NCBI RefSeq assembly: GCF_001676705.1
Contig: NZ_CP016170.1
Coordinates: forward strand, 5,642,001-5,706,000
Source: Bordetella bronchialis
Lineage (GTDB): Bacteria; Pseudomonadota; Gammaproteobacteria; Burkholderiales; Burkholderiaceae_B
Length of the DNA: 64,000 nucleotides
Direction: 5' to 3'
Shown: positions 9,790-19,093 of the stretch, piece by piece
Layout: every line of letters starts with the position of its first letter
Numbering within the stretch: the first letter of the stretch is position 1
The notes under the pieces: generated by a model
What the model saw: the letters and a program-made list of their open reading frames with translations, nothing else
What the model was told of the DNA's origin: nothing
Database searches by the model: none
Position numbers and translations under genes: made by a program

Positions 9790-10856
9790 CGTTCACGGCC
9801 CCTGTAGTTTTTGTCCAGCCACTGTTGATAGGCGCCGCTCTGCACGTTCGACGTCCATTCGCTATTGGACAGATACCACTGGACCGTCTTACGTATCCCG
9901 GATTCGAAGGTCTCGAGGGGCTTCCAACCCAGCTCGCGCTCGATTTTGCGAGCGTCGATCGCGTAGCGCCTGTCGTGGCCGGGACGGTCCCTGACAAAAG
10001 TGATGAGTTCGGCGTAGGACTGGCCGTCCGCCCGCGGCTTCAACTCGTCGAGTATGGAGCAGATTGTCCTGACGACCTCGATATTGGGTTTCTCGTTCCA
10101 GCCACCTACGTTGTAGGTTTCACCCAGCCGCCCCTTCGCCAGGACGGTTCTGATGGCCGAACAATGATCCTTGACGTAGAGCCAATCGCGGATCTGCTGT
10201 CCGTCGCCATAGATTGGCAGGGGCTTTCCGTTCAGAGCATTCAGGATGACTAGCGGAATGAGCTTTTCCGGGAAGTGATATGGGCCGTAGTTATTGCTGC
10301 AATTGGTTGTCAGTACGGGCAGGCCGTAGGTGTGGTGCCATGCGCGCACCAGATGATCGGACGCCGCTTTGCTAGCGGAATACGGACTGTTCGGCTCGTA
10401 GGGGTTGGCCTCGCTGAACGGGGGGTCGGCAGGGCCCAACGTGCCGTATACCTCGTCAGTCGATACATGGAGGAAACGGAACGCTGCTTTTTCGGGTTCG
10501 GCCAGCGCCGACCAATAGCCTCGCACGCTTTCGAGCAGATTGAAAGTGCCAAGTACGTTGGTATGGATGAATTCGGCCGGTCCGTCTATTGATCGGTCCA
10601 CATGCGACTCGGCCGCGAAGTTCACCACAGCCCTTACTTTATGCTCTTGCAGCAACTGGGCAATAACAGCGCGGTCGCCGATATCTGCCTTGACGAAGGT
10701 ATAGTCAGGCCGCCTCTCGACCGACGCCAGGGTTTCCAGGTTGCCGGCATAGGTTAGCTTATCCACGTTGATGAGCGGCTCATCGGACTGGGCCAGCCAG
10801 TCCAACACGAAATTCCCGCCAATAAAGCCGGCCCCGCCTGTTACCAGAATCGTCAT
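9786..10856 (-). CDS. rfbB: dTDP-glucose 4,6-dehydratase
   Basis: Converts dTDP-glucose to dTDP-4-keto-6-deoxyglucose. The 356-residue protein has [12 protein letters not shown] at the N-terminus, STDEVYG and [12 protein letters not shown], the standard RmlB motif set. It lies two bases downstream of the glycosyltransferase stop and overlaps rfbD by 4 bases. Confidence 0.96.
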   Translation of the reverse strand: MTILVTGGAGFIGGNFVLDWLAQSDEPLINVDKLTYAGNLETLASVERRPDYTFVKADIGDRAVIAQLLQEHKVRAVVNFAAESHVDRSIDGPAEFIHTNVLGTFNLLESVRGYWSALAEPEKAAFRFLHVSTDEVYGTLGPADPPFSEANPYEPNSPYSASKAASDHLVRAWHHTYGLPVLTTNCSNNYGPYHFPEKLIPLVILNALNGKPLPIYGDGQQIRDWLYVKDHCSAIRTVLAKGRLGETYNVGGWNEKPNIEVVRTICSILDELKPRADGQSYAELITFVRDRPGHDRRYAIDARKIERELGWKPLETFESGIRKTVQWYLSNSEWTSNVQSGAYQQWLDKNYRGRER

Positions 10857-10858
10857 AG

Positions 10859-11851
10859 CTATAGTTTCTTGAAAAAAGAGGCCACGATAAGGCCGATATT
10901 GCCGCCGACGGTTTGCCGGTAGACGCCAGACCGCCGGAGGCCGGCAAGCCGCCGAATGATACCGCCGTGCCGGGAACTATCGAACTCGAGAAAGATCTGC
11001 AGCTGAGCGTAGGGAAGCCGCCCCTGGATACGTCCGAGTCCCGCTACATTGGCGTCGATCCACTCGCGCAGCTGGCCCTTCAATAACAGCCGCACCCGCG
11101 CGAGCCTCGCTCCCAGGCCCTGATTGGACCCGATGAGATTGCCGCCGTGCTGCCTATACAGGAGCGAGGGCTGGGGGTCGTAGACGATGGTCCCCCCCGC
11201 CGCACTGATGGCGACGTATGTCCACCAGTCATGCGCCACCACATCGAGGTCCGGACCAGCGTCCAGCAGCAGCTGACGGCCAGCCGCGTTGAACACCATC
11301 GTATTGCCGCCCCCGACATTCTGCACGAGAGCGTTGCGGAAGTCGGGTTTCTGTGTAAACAGAGGTGAAAGGCCCAGCTCGGCGCCGGCTTCATCAATTA
11401 GGCGGGTACGGGAGCAATAGAGCGCGGGCAGCTCTACCCCGAGTTTCTCCAGGCACGTTACGGCCCGTTCCAGTTTGTCCGCTTCCCAAATATCGTCTTG
11501 ATCGGCATAGGAGAAATAGTCGGCATGGATCTCGTGTCGACAGGCTACCGAAAGGAAATTCGCCGCGAATCCCCGTGAAGGCCCACGGACTATCTCCAGT
11601 CGGTCACCTCCCCAACGCTGACGATATTCGTTGAGGATTTGCAGGGTACCGTCGCGTGAGCCATCGTCGGAGACCCATACCTTCCAGTTGGGAAATGTCT
11701 GCGCCTCGATCGAATCGAGCTGTTCTCGGAGGAATTTTTCCCCGTTATAGGAGCACAGCAGGATAGCCACATGAGGAACCTGCGCCGGTGGCGTGCCCGT
11801 GGAGGCGGCTGAGTCCTGGTGTCTCGACACTGCTTCAACTGGGGCAATCAA
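10859..11851 (-). CDS. family 2 glycosyltransferase, rhamnosyltransferase-like
   Basis: 330-residue cytosolic GT-A glycosyltransferase. It carries [20 protein letters not shown] and the acidic motifs [10 protein letters not shown] and YADQDDIW typical of rhamnosyltransferases of the RfbF/WbbL type. Its place directly before rfbBDA fits transfer of L-rhamnose onto the lipid-linked primer made by the next upstream gene. The start overlaps the polyprenyl-phosphate transferase stop by 4 bases (11848-11851). Acceptor and linkage cannot be read. Confidence 0.85.
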   Translation of the reverse strand: MIAPVEAVSRHQDSAASTGTPPAQVPHVAILLCSYNGEKFLREQLDSIEAQTFPNWKVWVSDDGSRDGTLQILNEYRQRWGGDRLEIVRGPSRGFAANFLSVACRHEIHADYFSYADQDDIWEADKLERAVTCLEKLGVELPALYCSRTRLIDEAGAELGLSPLFTQKPDFRNALVQNVGGGNTMVFNAAGRQLLLDAGPDLDVVAHDWWTYVAISAAGGTIVYDPQPSLLYRQHGGNLIGSNQGLGARLARVRLLLKGQLREWIDANVAGLGRIQGRLPYAQLQIFLEFDSSRHGGIIRRLAGLRRSGVYRQTVGGNIGLIVASFFKKL

Positions 11852-12951
11852 TCGTCAGCCTCTTTCTTGACCATCAGCCACCGCAGGGTCGCGAACCGTA
11901 CCAGTGTGCGGTACAGGGTCAGATAAATAATGGAAAACAAAGCCACGAAGCCCATGAGCACATACTCGTACTGCCAGAAGAGCACCGCGGGAATCACCGC
12001 CAGCGACGACAGCACCCATAGATAAGGCGATGTCATCGCATTACGCTGGACTTTATGCCGTGCCTCGGTGGAACCGATCGCCCAGCGCACCAGCCGCTTA
12101 TAAACCAGCATGTGCAGGTGAACCCCGTCCGGCATGCCAGGCGAACGGCCGCGCAGCCAGCGCTTGCGATAGATTGAAAACAGGGTTTCGAACACAGGAT
12201 AAATACACAACAGCAAAGGAAACCACGCCGATACATTCGGGTGCCGGTACAGCATCAATATCGACAATTCGCCGATCATGTAGCCGATGAAATACGCCCC
12301 GCCGTCGCCCAGGAAAATCAGGCCGCGCGGATAATTCCAGATCAGAAAACCGCCGATTGCGCCGATCATTCCCACCGAGGCCACGACCAGCAGGCGATCG
12401 CCCAGGTAGTACGACACATAGGCCATGCCCGCCAGGATCATGATCGATACCACCGCCGCCAGGCCGTTGTAGCCGTCGATGATATTGATGGCATTGGCCG
12501 CCCCGCCCACGGCGATCGCGGTGCACAGCAGCGAGACAGCCCAGAACTGCAACAGCCAGTCCACCCCGACGATGTCCAGGCGCACCACCGCCGCGCTCAA
12601 TAGCCAGAAGGCCAGCGCACCGGCCAGCATGGCGAGCAGCAGGCGCGCGACGGCCCGGACGCGCTTGGTCAGGTCTTCCGCCAGTCCGCCCAGGAAGGCC
12701 GGCATCCCGCAGAGCAAGAGCAGCAGCAGCGGCTGGACCAATTGCGGCTCGCGCCACGCCGCGGCGCCCGCCACGACCAGCATTCCGACGACCAGGGCGA
12801 TTCCACCCACCCGGGGCACCGGCCGCACATGGTATTTCTGCACCCCGGTCAGGTCGGTATCGCCCGTATACCGTAAATGCCAATGTCCAAACCTGAGCGT
12901 CAGGAGCGTGAACGCGGCGGACGCGAGAAAGGCGATGGACACGTAAAGCAT
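11848..12951 (-). CDS. polyprenyl-phosphate sugar-1-phosphate transferase (WecA/MraY superfamily)
   Basis: Predicted to start glycan assembly by moving an N-acetylhexosamine 1-phosphate from a UDP-sugar to undecaprenyl phosphate. The 367-residue protein has about ten transmembrane segments, a degenerate first acidic motif (AEDLTKRVR), the family signature NAINIIDGYNGLA and the cytosolic PDGVHLHMLVYKR loop. It is the first gene of the minus-strand rhamnose operon. A TAGGT-like ribosome site precedes the ATG. A WbpL-like rather than strict WecA specificity is possible. Confidence 0.87.
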   Translation of the reverse strand: MLYVSIAFLASAAFTLLTLRFGHWHLRYTGDTDLTGVQKYHVRPVPRVGGIALVVGMLVVAGAAAWREPQLVQPLLLLLLCGMPAFLGGLAEDLTKRVRAVARLLLAMLAGALAFWLLSAAVVRLDIVGVDWLLQFWAVSLLCTAIAVGGAANAINIIDGYNGLAAVVSIMILAGMAYVSYYLGDRLLVVASVGMIGAIGGFLIWNYPRGLIFLGDGGAYFIGYMIGELSILMLYRHPNVSAWFPLLLCIYPVFETLFSIYRKRWLRGRSPGMPDGVHLHMLVYKRLVRWAIGSTEARHKVQRNAMTSPYLWVLSSLAVIPAVLFWQYEYVLMGFVALFSIIYLTLYRTLVRFATLRWLMVKKEADD

Positions 12952-13470
12952 GGAGGATTACCTACCCTGTGACTCTTTTTTCCGGTTTTCTAGGGTCGGC
13001 TGCATGAATTCATTTCTGTGCGAACGGAAGAGTATTCCGGCACAGCTCATCGTTACCCCGTTGATGGCGCAGGGATTTTACTGCTTTTCGTGCAACGGTT
13101 CCGGGGCGCGTACTTTCCGTATGTCACTGATTCAATGCAAAATTTGAATCGGCCGTCAAATCGGACGCGGACAGGCCAGCCGGAATGTCCCATTCAATAT
13201 ATCCCGTCACATTTGACACTTCTGGAAATCCGCAAGCGGACCCTGTCCCAGGCGCGGCGCCGCCGCGGGCGGAGCGGTTTCCAGGCCGAAGGCGCGTCTA
13301 TCAAGACGCCGGGACGCCGGACGCACCCGCAGGAGCGGGCCGAGAGTGCTTCCCGGCATGTCAGCCCTTCGTCAGTTGCAAACCGGTACCGACTCGGTAT
13401 TCCACCCTGTAGCCTTTCGCAGTAATCAGGTCCAAAATGGTCCGAAAGAAGGCCAATAAAGGAGACAGCC
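12952..13470. other. 519-bp intergenic region, relatively AT-rich
   Basis: Divergent spacer between the polysaccharide operon (minus) and the CoxG-like gene (plus). Its central part is clearly lower in GC than its neighbours, as expected for a promoter region. A TTGACA hexamer lies at 13213-13218 but no good -10 follows it at 16-18 bases, so I do not call a promoter. The only other structure seen is the dyad listed separately. No convincing small gene was found. Confidence 0.5.
13129..13150. promoter_or_regulatory. AT-rich dyad, candidate operator
   Basis: Perfect 7-bp inverted repeat GATTCAA (13129-13135) and TTGAATC (13144-13150) with an 8-base spacer, in the divergent spacer before the surface-polysaccharide operon. 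Symmetry and position suit a regulator binding site, but no cognate protein is identified and short AT-rich dyads arise by chance. Confidence 0.3.
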
Positions 13471-14040
13471 ATGCGCATTTCCGATGCTCAATGGATTCCT
13501 TCGACGCCGCACCAGACCTGGGACGCATTGACCCAGTGCGCCGTTCTGCGCAAGTGCATCCCCGGCTGCGTGGACGTGGAGTGCAAATCGCCCACCGAGT
13601 ACGCGTTTACCGTACGGGCCAAGGTCGCCGGGCTGGCCGCGGACTATGAAGGCGAGGTCCTGCTGTCCGATGTGAATCCGCCCCACGGCTGTACGCTGGT
13701 CTTCGAGGGCAAGGGCAACGCCGCCGGTCTGGCGATCGGCACGGCGCAGGTCAATCTGACGCCCAAGGATGGTGGGACCCGGCTCTCGTACACGCTGGCG
13801 GCGATGGCCGGCGGCAAACTGGCGGAAGTCGGCGAAGCGCCGCTCATGAAGGCCGGCGAGAAGATCGTCCAGAAATTCTTCGCCGCCTTCATCGACCACA
13901 TGGCCGCCCAACCGCAACTGGCGCCGCCCCCTCCCCCGCCGCCGCCGGAATCCCATGGCCTGCGGAACTCGCGCTGGTCCTGGGCGGTGGTGACCGCGCT
14001 GATCCTGGTCTTCGTGGGCTATCACACCTTCTTCACCTGA
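13471..14040 (+). CDS. CoxG/SRPBCC-family protein with C-terminal membrane anchor
   Basis: 189-residue protein of the CO-dehydrogenase subunit G family (SRPBCC fold, residues ~1-145). It is followed by a run of eight prolines and a single C-terminal transmembrane helix (WSWAVVTALILVFVGY). AAGGAG about 8 bases before the ATG supports the start. CoxG of Oligotropha anchors CO dehydrogenase to the membrane, but no molybdenum hydroxylase genes are nearby, so partner and function here are unknown. Confidence 0.85.
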   Translation: MRISDAQWIPSTPHQTWDALTQCAVLRKCIPGCVDVECKSPTEYAFTVRAKVAGLAADYEGEVLLSDVNPPHGCTLVFEGKGNAAGLAIGTAQVNLTPKDGGTRLSYTLAAMAGGKLAEVGEAPLMKAGEKIVQKFFAAFIDHMAAQPQLAPPPPPPPPESHGLRNSRWSWAVVTALILVFVGYHTFFT

Positions 14041-14259
14041 TCGCTGGCTAAGGCGGCTCCGGCCGCCGTTTGCGATTCGACCCGGCAACATTTCCGGGGC
14101 CGCTCATTCGCAAACGCGGCCGGCAGAACCCGCGCAAAAAACAGGGTGCGACGCCGGGCAACGGGTGTATGCTGCTTGCCCTTCCGGCATCCGTTCGCCC
14201 TTCCGGCGTTCCTTTGCCTTTCCGGGCATTTCCTGCCCTCTGGCATCCATGCACCCATC

Positions 14260-15141
14260 ATGCGCAGCCGAGATCTGACCGACCTGTTGATACTGGCCGC
14301 CGTCTGGGGCGGTTCCTTCTTGTTCATGCGCATCGCGGTGCCGGAACTGGGTCCGGCGCCCTTGATGGAGCTGCGCGTCGGCCTGGCCGCGCTGGCGCTG
14401 CTGCTGGTGATGCTGTGGCGAGGCGGCCTGCGCGCGATGCTGCCCCACTGGAAGCCGATGCTGTGGGTGGGCGCCTTCAACGCGGCCTTGCCCTTCCTGC
14501 TCTACGGTTACGCCGCGCGGGACCTGGGCGCGGGTTTCCTGTCGGTATCGAACGCGGCGGCGCCAATGTGGGGCGCGATCATCGGCTGGCTCTGGCTGGG
14601 CGACCGGCTGCCGGCCGGGCGCGTGCTGGGGCTGTTCGTCGGCTTCGCCGGCATCGTCGTGCTGGTGTGGGACAAGTTCGACTTCGGCGACGGCGGAACG
14701 GGCATGGCCGTGATGGCGGCGCTGCTGGCGCCCCTGTGCTATGGCATCGCGGCCAATAGCACCAAACGCTACCTGGCGGGCGTGGACGCGCTGAGCGGCG
14801 CGACGGGCAGCATGATCAGCGCATCCTTGCTGCTGCTCCCCGCCGCCATCTGGACGTGGCCGACGCAGCCTGTGTCCATGCCGGCATGGGGCGCGACGGC
14901 CGCGCTCGCGCTGGTCTGCACCGCGATGGCCTACGTCATGATGTTCCGCCTGATCGCCAGCGTGGGCCCGACCGCAGCGGTCAGCGTAACCTTCCTGGTG
15001 CCGGTTTTCGGCGTGCTGTGGGGCACGCTGCTGCTGGATGAACAGATCACCGGGACGATGTTGCTGGGCGCGGCCATCATCCTGGTCGGGACGGCGCTCT
15101 CGCTGGGCCTGGTCGGGCGGCCGAAGACGGCCCGCGCCTGA
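14260..15141 (+). CDS. EamA/DMT-family transporter
   Basis: 293-residue polytopic protein with about ten transmembrane segments in two EamA repeats, a drug/metabolite exporter-type carrier with unknown substrate. It begins MRSRDLTDLLILAAVWGGSF, the usual N-terminus of this family. In-frame codons upstream reach back to 14146, but they encode a poorly conserved leader, so the ATG at 14260 is preferred. It stands alone and converges on the thiolase gene with a 91-base gap. Confidence 0.88.
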   Translation: MRSRDLTDLLILAAVWGGSFLFMRIAVPELGPAPLMELRVGLAALALLLVMLWRGGLRAMLPHWKPMLWVGAFNAALPFLLYGYAARDLGAGFLSVSNAAAPMWGAIIGWLWLGDRLPAGRVLGLFVGFAGIVVLVWDKFDFGDGGTGMAVMAALLAPLCYGIAANSTKRYLAGVDALSGATGSMISASLLLLPAAIWTWPTQPVSMPAWGATAALALVCTAMAYVMMFRLIASVGPTAAVSVTFLVPVFGVLWGTLLLDEQITGTMLLGAAIILVGTALSLGLVGRPKTARA

Positions 15142-15232
15142 CGCATCGGCCGGCCGAAGCGCGGGACTGGCATGGCACGCGCCGCGTCATGCCGCTTCGG
15201 CGCCGTCGCGCGGGACGCCGAGCGGGGCTCGC

Positions 15233-16432
15233 CTACACCCGCTCGAATATGCCCGCTGCGCCCATCCCCGTGCCGACGCACATCGTCACCATTCCGTATT
15301 TCCCCTGGCGCCGCCGCAGGCCGTGCACGACCGTCGCCGCGCGGATGGCTCCGGTCGCCCCCAGGGGATGCCCTAGCGCGATGGCGCCGCCCAGCGGATT
15401 CACTTTGTCCGGGTCCAGGCCAAGGTCGCCGATGACGGCCAGCGCTTGCGCGGCGAAGGCCTCGTTCAGCTCGATCCAATCCATGTCCTGCTGCTGGAGC
15501 CCCGCCTGCCGCAGCGCGGCGGGAATGGCTTCCTTCGGGCCGATGCCCATCAGTTCGGGCGCGACGCCCCGGACGGCGAAGGACACGAAGCGCGCCAGCG
15601 GCGTCAGCCCGTGGTCGCGCACGGCGCGCTCCGACGCCAGGATGAGCGCGCCGGCGCCGTCGGAGATCTGCGAGCTGTTGCCTGCGGTGACGCTGCCGCG
15701 CGCCGCGAACACGGGCTTCAGGCCCGCCAGCGCCTGCATGGAGGTATCGCGGCGCGGCCCTTCATCGCGCATGAAGTCGCGCCGCACGATGTCGATGTCG
15801 CGCGATTGCAGGTCGGCCTGGCGGGCCACGACGGCGACCGGCGTGATCTCCTGGTCGAACTCGCCGGCGTCCTGCGCGGCGATGGCGCGCTGGTGCGAGC
15901 GCAAGGCAAAGGCGTCCTGCGCCTCGCGCGTGACTTTCCATTGTTCCGCCACGCGTTCGGCGGTAAGGCCCATGCCATAGGCGATGCCGATGTCTTCCTG
16001 GTTGGCGAATACGCGTGGCGAGAACGACGGGGCATGGCCCATCATGGGCACCTGGCTCAGGGATTCGGTGCCGCCGGCGATGACGACATCCGCCTCGCCC
16101 ACGCGGATGCGGTCGGCGGCCATGGCGATGGCGCTCAGGCCGGAGGCGCAGAAGCGGTTGATGGTAATGCCCGGCACGCGATCGGGCAGGCCGGCAAGCA
16201 GCACCGCCATGCGTGCGACGTTCAGCCCCTGCGCGCCCTCCGGGCGCGCGCAGCCGATGATGGCATCGTCGATGGCGGCCGGGTCCAGCGCGGGCGCCTG
16301 GGCCAGCGCGGCGCGCAGGATGTCGGCCAGCAGGTCGTCCGGACGCGTATGGCGCAAGGCGCCCTTGGGCGCCTTGCCGACCGGCGCGCGCGTGGCCGCG
16401 ACGATATAGGCATCTTGCAGGATTCGGGTCAT
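15233..16432 (-). CDS. acetyl-CoA C-acyltransferase (thiolase)
   Basis: 399-residue degradative thiolase, last step of fatty acid beta-oxidation. The acylated cysteine lies in FCASGLSAIAMAADR, the conserved histidine in GHPLGATGAI and the second active cysteine in CVGTGMGAAG at the C-terminus. The reading frame stays open far upstream, but the start MTRILQDAYIV at 16432 is the family N-terminus and the upstream frame is antisense to the next gene. It lies 41 bases after the multifunctional hydratase/dehydrogenase gene, making a FadA/FadB-type unit. Confidence 0.92.
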   Translation of the reverse strand: MTRILQDAYIVAATRAPVGKAPKGALRHTRPDDLLADILRAALAQAPALDPAAIDDAIIGCARPEGAQGLNVARMAVLLAGLPDRVPGITINRFCASGLSAIAMAADRIRVGEADVVIAGGTESLSQVPMMGHAPSFSPRVFANQEDIGIAYGMGLTAERVAEQWKVTREAQDAFALRSHQRAIAAQDAGEFDQEITPVAVVARQADLQSRDIDIVRRDFMRDEGPRRDTSMQALAGLKPVFAARGSVTAGNSSQISDGAGALILASERAVRDHGLTPLARFVSFAVRGVAPELMGIGPKEAIPAALRQAGLQQQDMDWIELNEAFAAQALAVIGDLGLDPDKVNPLGGAIALGHPLGATGAIRAATVVHGLRRRQGKYGMVTMCVGTGMGAAGIFERV

Positions 16433-16473
16433 GGCAGGTCTCCCTCCGGCCGGCGCGCGGGCCGGCACGATTG

Positions 16474-18978
16474 TCAGTTGCGCACCGGCTTGCCGGTCTT
16501 GAGCATGCCCAGGACGCGCTCGTGCGTCTGCGGGTTGCCCAGCAGGGTCAGGAAGGCCCGCCGCTCCAGCGCCAGCATCCATTCCTCGTCCACCAGGGTG
16601 CCGGGATCCACGTCGCCGCCGCATATGACGTGGGCGACGGTACGGCCCAGCTCGTAGTCGTACGCGGAGATGAAACCGCCGTCGCGCAGGTTGACCAGTT
16701 GCGCCGTGAGCGTGGCCGCGCCATCGGCGCCCGCCACCGGGAAAGGCGCCGGCAGCGGCGGCCGCCAGCCGGCATCGGCCATCGCGGCGGCATGGCGGAC
16801 CGCGACGTACAGCAGTTCGTCCTCGTGCATGACGATGGGATCGGCCTCGCGCAGGTAGCCCATCTGCCGGGCTTCCAGGGCGGAGCGCGAGACCTTGGCG
16901 CCGGCGACGGCTTCGGCGAATTTCTGCAGGTAAGGCAGCAAGGGCGCATCCGGCGCGGACGCGGCGCGCTGCTCGGCGGCCCGGCGGGCGCAATAGGCCA
17001 GCCCGCCGGCGCCCGGCACCAGGCCGACGCCGACCTCCACCAGGCCGATGTAGGTCTCCAGGTGCGCGACGCGCGCCGAGGCGTGCACCGCGATTTCGCA
17101 GCCGCCGCCCAGCGCCAGGCCGGACAGGGCGACGACCGTGGGCACGAGCGCGGCGCGAAAACGCTGCGCCACGCGCTGCAGGTCGCGCTCCAGCGGTTCG
17201 ATGGCGGCGGGACCGCCCTGCATGAAGGCGGGCAGCATGGCTTGCAGGTCCGCGCCCGCGGAGAACGGCTGGCGCGGTTGCCACACGACCAGGCCGCGGT
17301 ATTGCGATTCCGCCAGGTCGACGGCCTGCAGCAGGCCCCGCGTGACGGCGGGGCTGATGGTGTTCATCTTGGTCTTGAAGGAGGCGACCAGGATGTCTTC
17401 CAATGGGCCGGCGCGGTGCGCGGCGGCGCCGTCGCTTGCGGCACCCAGTGTCCACAAGCGGATGGTGTCGTTCTCGAAAACCGTATGGCCGGGGGCCTCG
17501 CGCGGCTCGCCCACCAGGCGCGGGGGCGCCAGCTGGCGCCGGTAGACAGGCAGGTCGCGCGGCGGCTGGAACATGCCTTCCCGCGCGTTCCACGAGCCGG
17601 CGGGCGTATGGACGCCGCCGTTCTGCACCACCAGGCCCTGCGTTACCCAGGCCGGCAAGGGCGCCGTGGACAGGGCCAGGCCGGCGTCGATGTCCTCTTG
17701 CACCCAGCGCGCCACGGTGGTCCACCCGGCGGCCTGCCAGACTTCGAAAGGCCCCTGGGCATGGCCGAAGCCCCAGCGCATGGCGCAGTCCACGTCGCGC
17801 GCGGTGTGCGCGATGTCGGCCAGGTGGACGGCGGCATAGTGGAAGGTGTCGCGCAGCAGCGCCCACAGGAAACGGCCCTGCGGATGGGTGGACTCGCGCA
17901 AGGCGCGCAGGCGGCGCGCGGGGTCGCGTTCGGCCAGGGCGGCGGCCGTGGCATCGTCCAGGCGCGCGTCGACCGGCACGTAGCCGCGCGAGGCGGGATC
18001 CAGGCGCAGGATGGTCTTGCCTTCCTTGCGATAGAAGCCGGCGCCGGTCTTCTGGCCCAGAGCGCCCTGCTCCAGCAGCGCGGCCAGTACCGGCGGCGTG
18101 GCGAAGACGTCGCGGAAAGGATCGCCGGGCAGGCCCTGCTGCATGGTGCGGATGACATGCGCCAGGGTATCCAGGCCGACCACGTCGGCGGTGCGGAAGG
18201 TGCCGGATTTCGCGCGGCCCAGGCGGGCGCCGGTCAGTTCGTCGACGACGTCGTAGCCCAGGCCGTGGCGCCCGGCCTCGATCATGGCGGCCAGGATGCC
18301 GAAGACGCCGATGCGGTTGCCGATGAAATTGGGCGTGTCCTGGGCCCGCACCACGCGCTTGCCCAGGTCCGATACCAGGAAGGTCTCCACGCGGTCCAGC
18401 AGCCCGGCATCGGTGTGCGCCGCGGGGATCAGCTCCACCAGCGGCATATAGCGCGGCGGATTGAAGAAATGCACGCCGCAGAAGCGCGGCCGCAAGTCTT
18501 CCGGCAGGGTGGCCGCCAGCGTATCGATGGACAGGCCGGACGTATTCGTGGCCAGCGTGGCGTGCGGCGCCAGCGCCGGCGCGATACGGCGATACAGGTC
18601 CTGCTTCCAGTCCAGGCGTTCCGCGATGGCCTCGATGACCAGGTCGCAATCGCGCAGGGTGTCCAGGTGCTCGTCGTAGTTGGCCGCCCGGATGTGCCCG
18701 GCCAGGTCGGGCGCGGCCAGCGGCGCGGGGTTCAGGCGCTGCAGCTGCGCGATCGCCTTGCGCGCGGTGGCGCTGCGGTCCGGTCCTTCGGCCGCCAGGT
18801 CGAACAGCACCACGGGGATGCCGGCATTGACGCAATGCGCCGCGATCTGCGCCCCCATGACACCGGCGCCCAGCACCGCGATGCGGCGGATGCGCGCCGG
18901 CACGGCGCCGGCAGTGGCGGGCAGGGGGGCAGCCCGGTCGGCCCGGTTTCCGGTGAAGGTCTCGCCAGGGGAATGCAT
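16474..18978 (-). CDS. 3-hydroxyacyl-CoA dehydrogenase / enoyl-CoA hydratase fusion
   Basis: 834-residue bifunctional beta-oxidation enzyme. The NAD-binding 3-hydroxyacyl-CoA dehydrogenase domain comes first (IAVLGAGVMGAQIAAH at ~33-48, HFFNPPRYMPLVELI around residue 170), followed by the C-terminal dehydrogenase domain. The crotonase/enoyl-CoA hydratase domain lies in the last ~400 residues (SGLALGGGCEIAVHA). This order is the reverse of E. coli FadB and matches FadN-like proteins. The thiolase follows; no acyl-CoA dehydrogenase is adjacent. Confidence 0.92.
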   Translation of the reverse strand: MHSPGETFTGNRADRAAPLPATAGAVPARIRRIAVLGAGVMGAQIAAHCVNAGIPVVLFDLAAEGPDRSATARKAIAQLQRLNPAPLAAPDLAGHIRAANYDEHLDTLRDCDLVIEAIAERLDWKQDLYRRIAPALAPHATLATNTSGLSIDTLAATLPEDLRPRFCGVHFFNPPRYMPLVELIPAAHTDAGLLDRVETFLVSDLGKRVVRAQDTPNFIGNRIGVFGILAAMIEAGRHGLGYDVVDELTGARLGRAKSGTFRTADVVGLDTLAHVIRTMQQGLPGDPFRDVFATPPVLAALLEQGALGQKTGAGFYRKEGKTILRLDPASRGYVPVDARLDDATAAALAERDPARRLRALRESTHPQGRFLWALLRDTFHYAAVHLADIAHTARDVDCAMRWGFGHAQGPFEVWQAAGWTTVARWVQEDIDAGLALSTAPLPAWVTQGLVVQNGGVHTPAGSWNAREGMFQPPRDLPVYRRQLAPPRLVGEPREAPGHTVFENDTIRLWTLGAASDGAAAHRAGPLEDILVASFKTKMNTISPAVTRGLLQAVDLAESQYRGLVVWQPRQPFSAGADLQAMLPAFMQGGPAAIEPLERDLQRVAQRFRAALVPTVVALSGLALGGGCEIAVHASARVAHLETYIGLVEVGVGLVPGAGGLAYCARRAAEQRAASAPDAPLLPYLQKFAEAVAGAKVSRSALEARQMGYLREADPIVMHEDELLYVAVRHAAAMADAGWRPPLPAPFPVAGADGAATLTAQLVNLRDGGFISAYDYELGRTVAHVICGGDVDPGTLVDEEWMLALERRAFLTLLGNPQTHERVLGMLKTGKPVRN

Positions 18979-19093
18979 GGCCGTTGTCTCCTTGCAGGAA
19001 CGTTGGCGCCAGCCCGCGGAATGCGGTGCGAAGTCCAGCGCTTCAATCGGGATTGTGCGGGAAGTCCGGCAAACCGTCCCGGCGCGCTGCTCT

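Noticed and set aside
12950..13147. 65-codon open frame in the divergent spacer
   Set aside because: It overlaps the start of the opposing gene, lacks a ribosome site and shows no recognisable features.
16433..18835. 800-residue upstream extension of the thiolase frame
   Set aside because: It is an Arg/Ala/Gly-rich shadow of the hydratase/dehydrogenase gene on the same strand in another frame.
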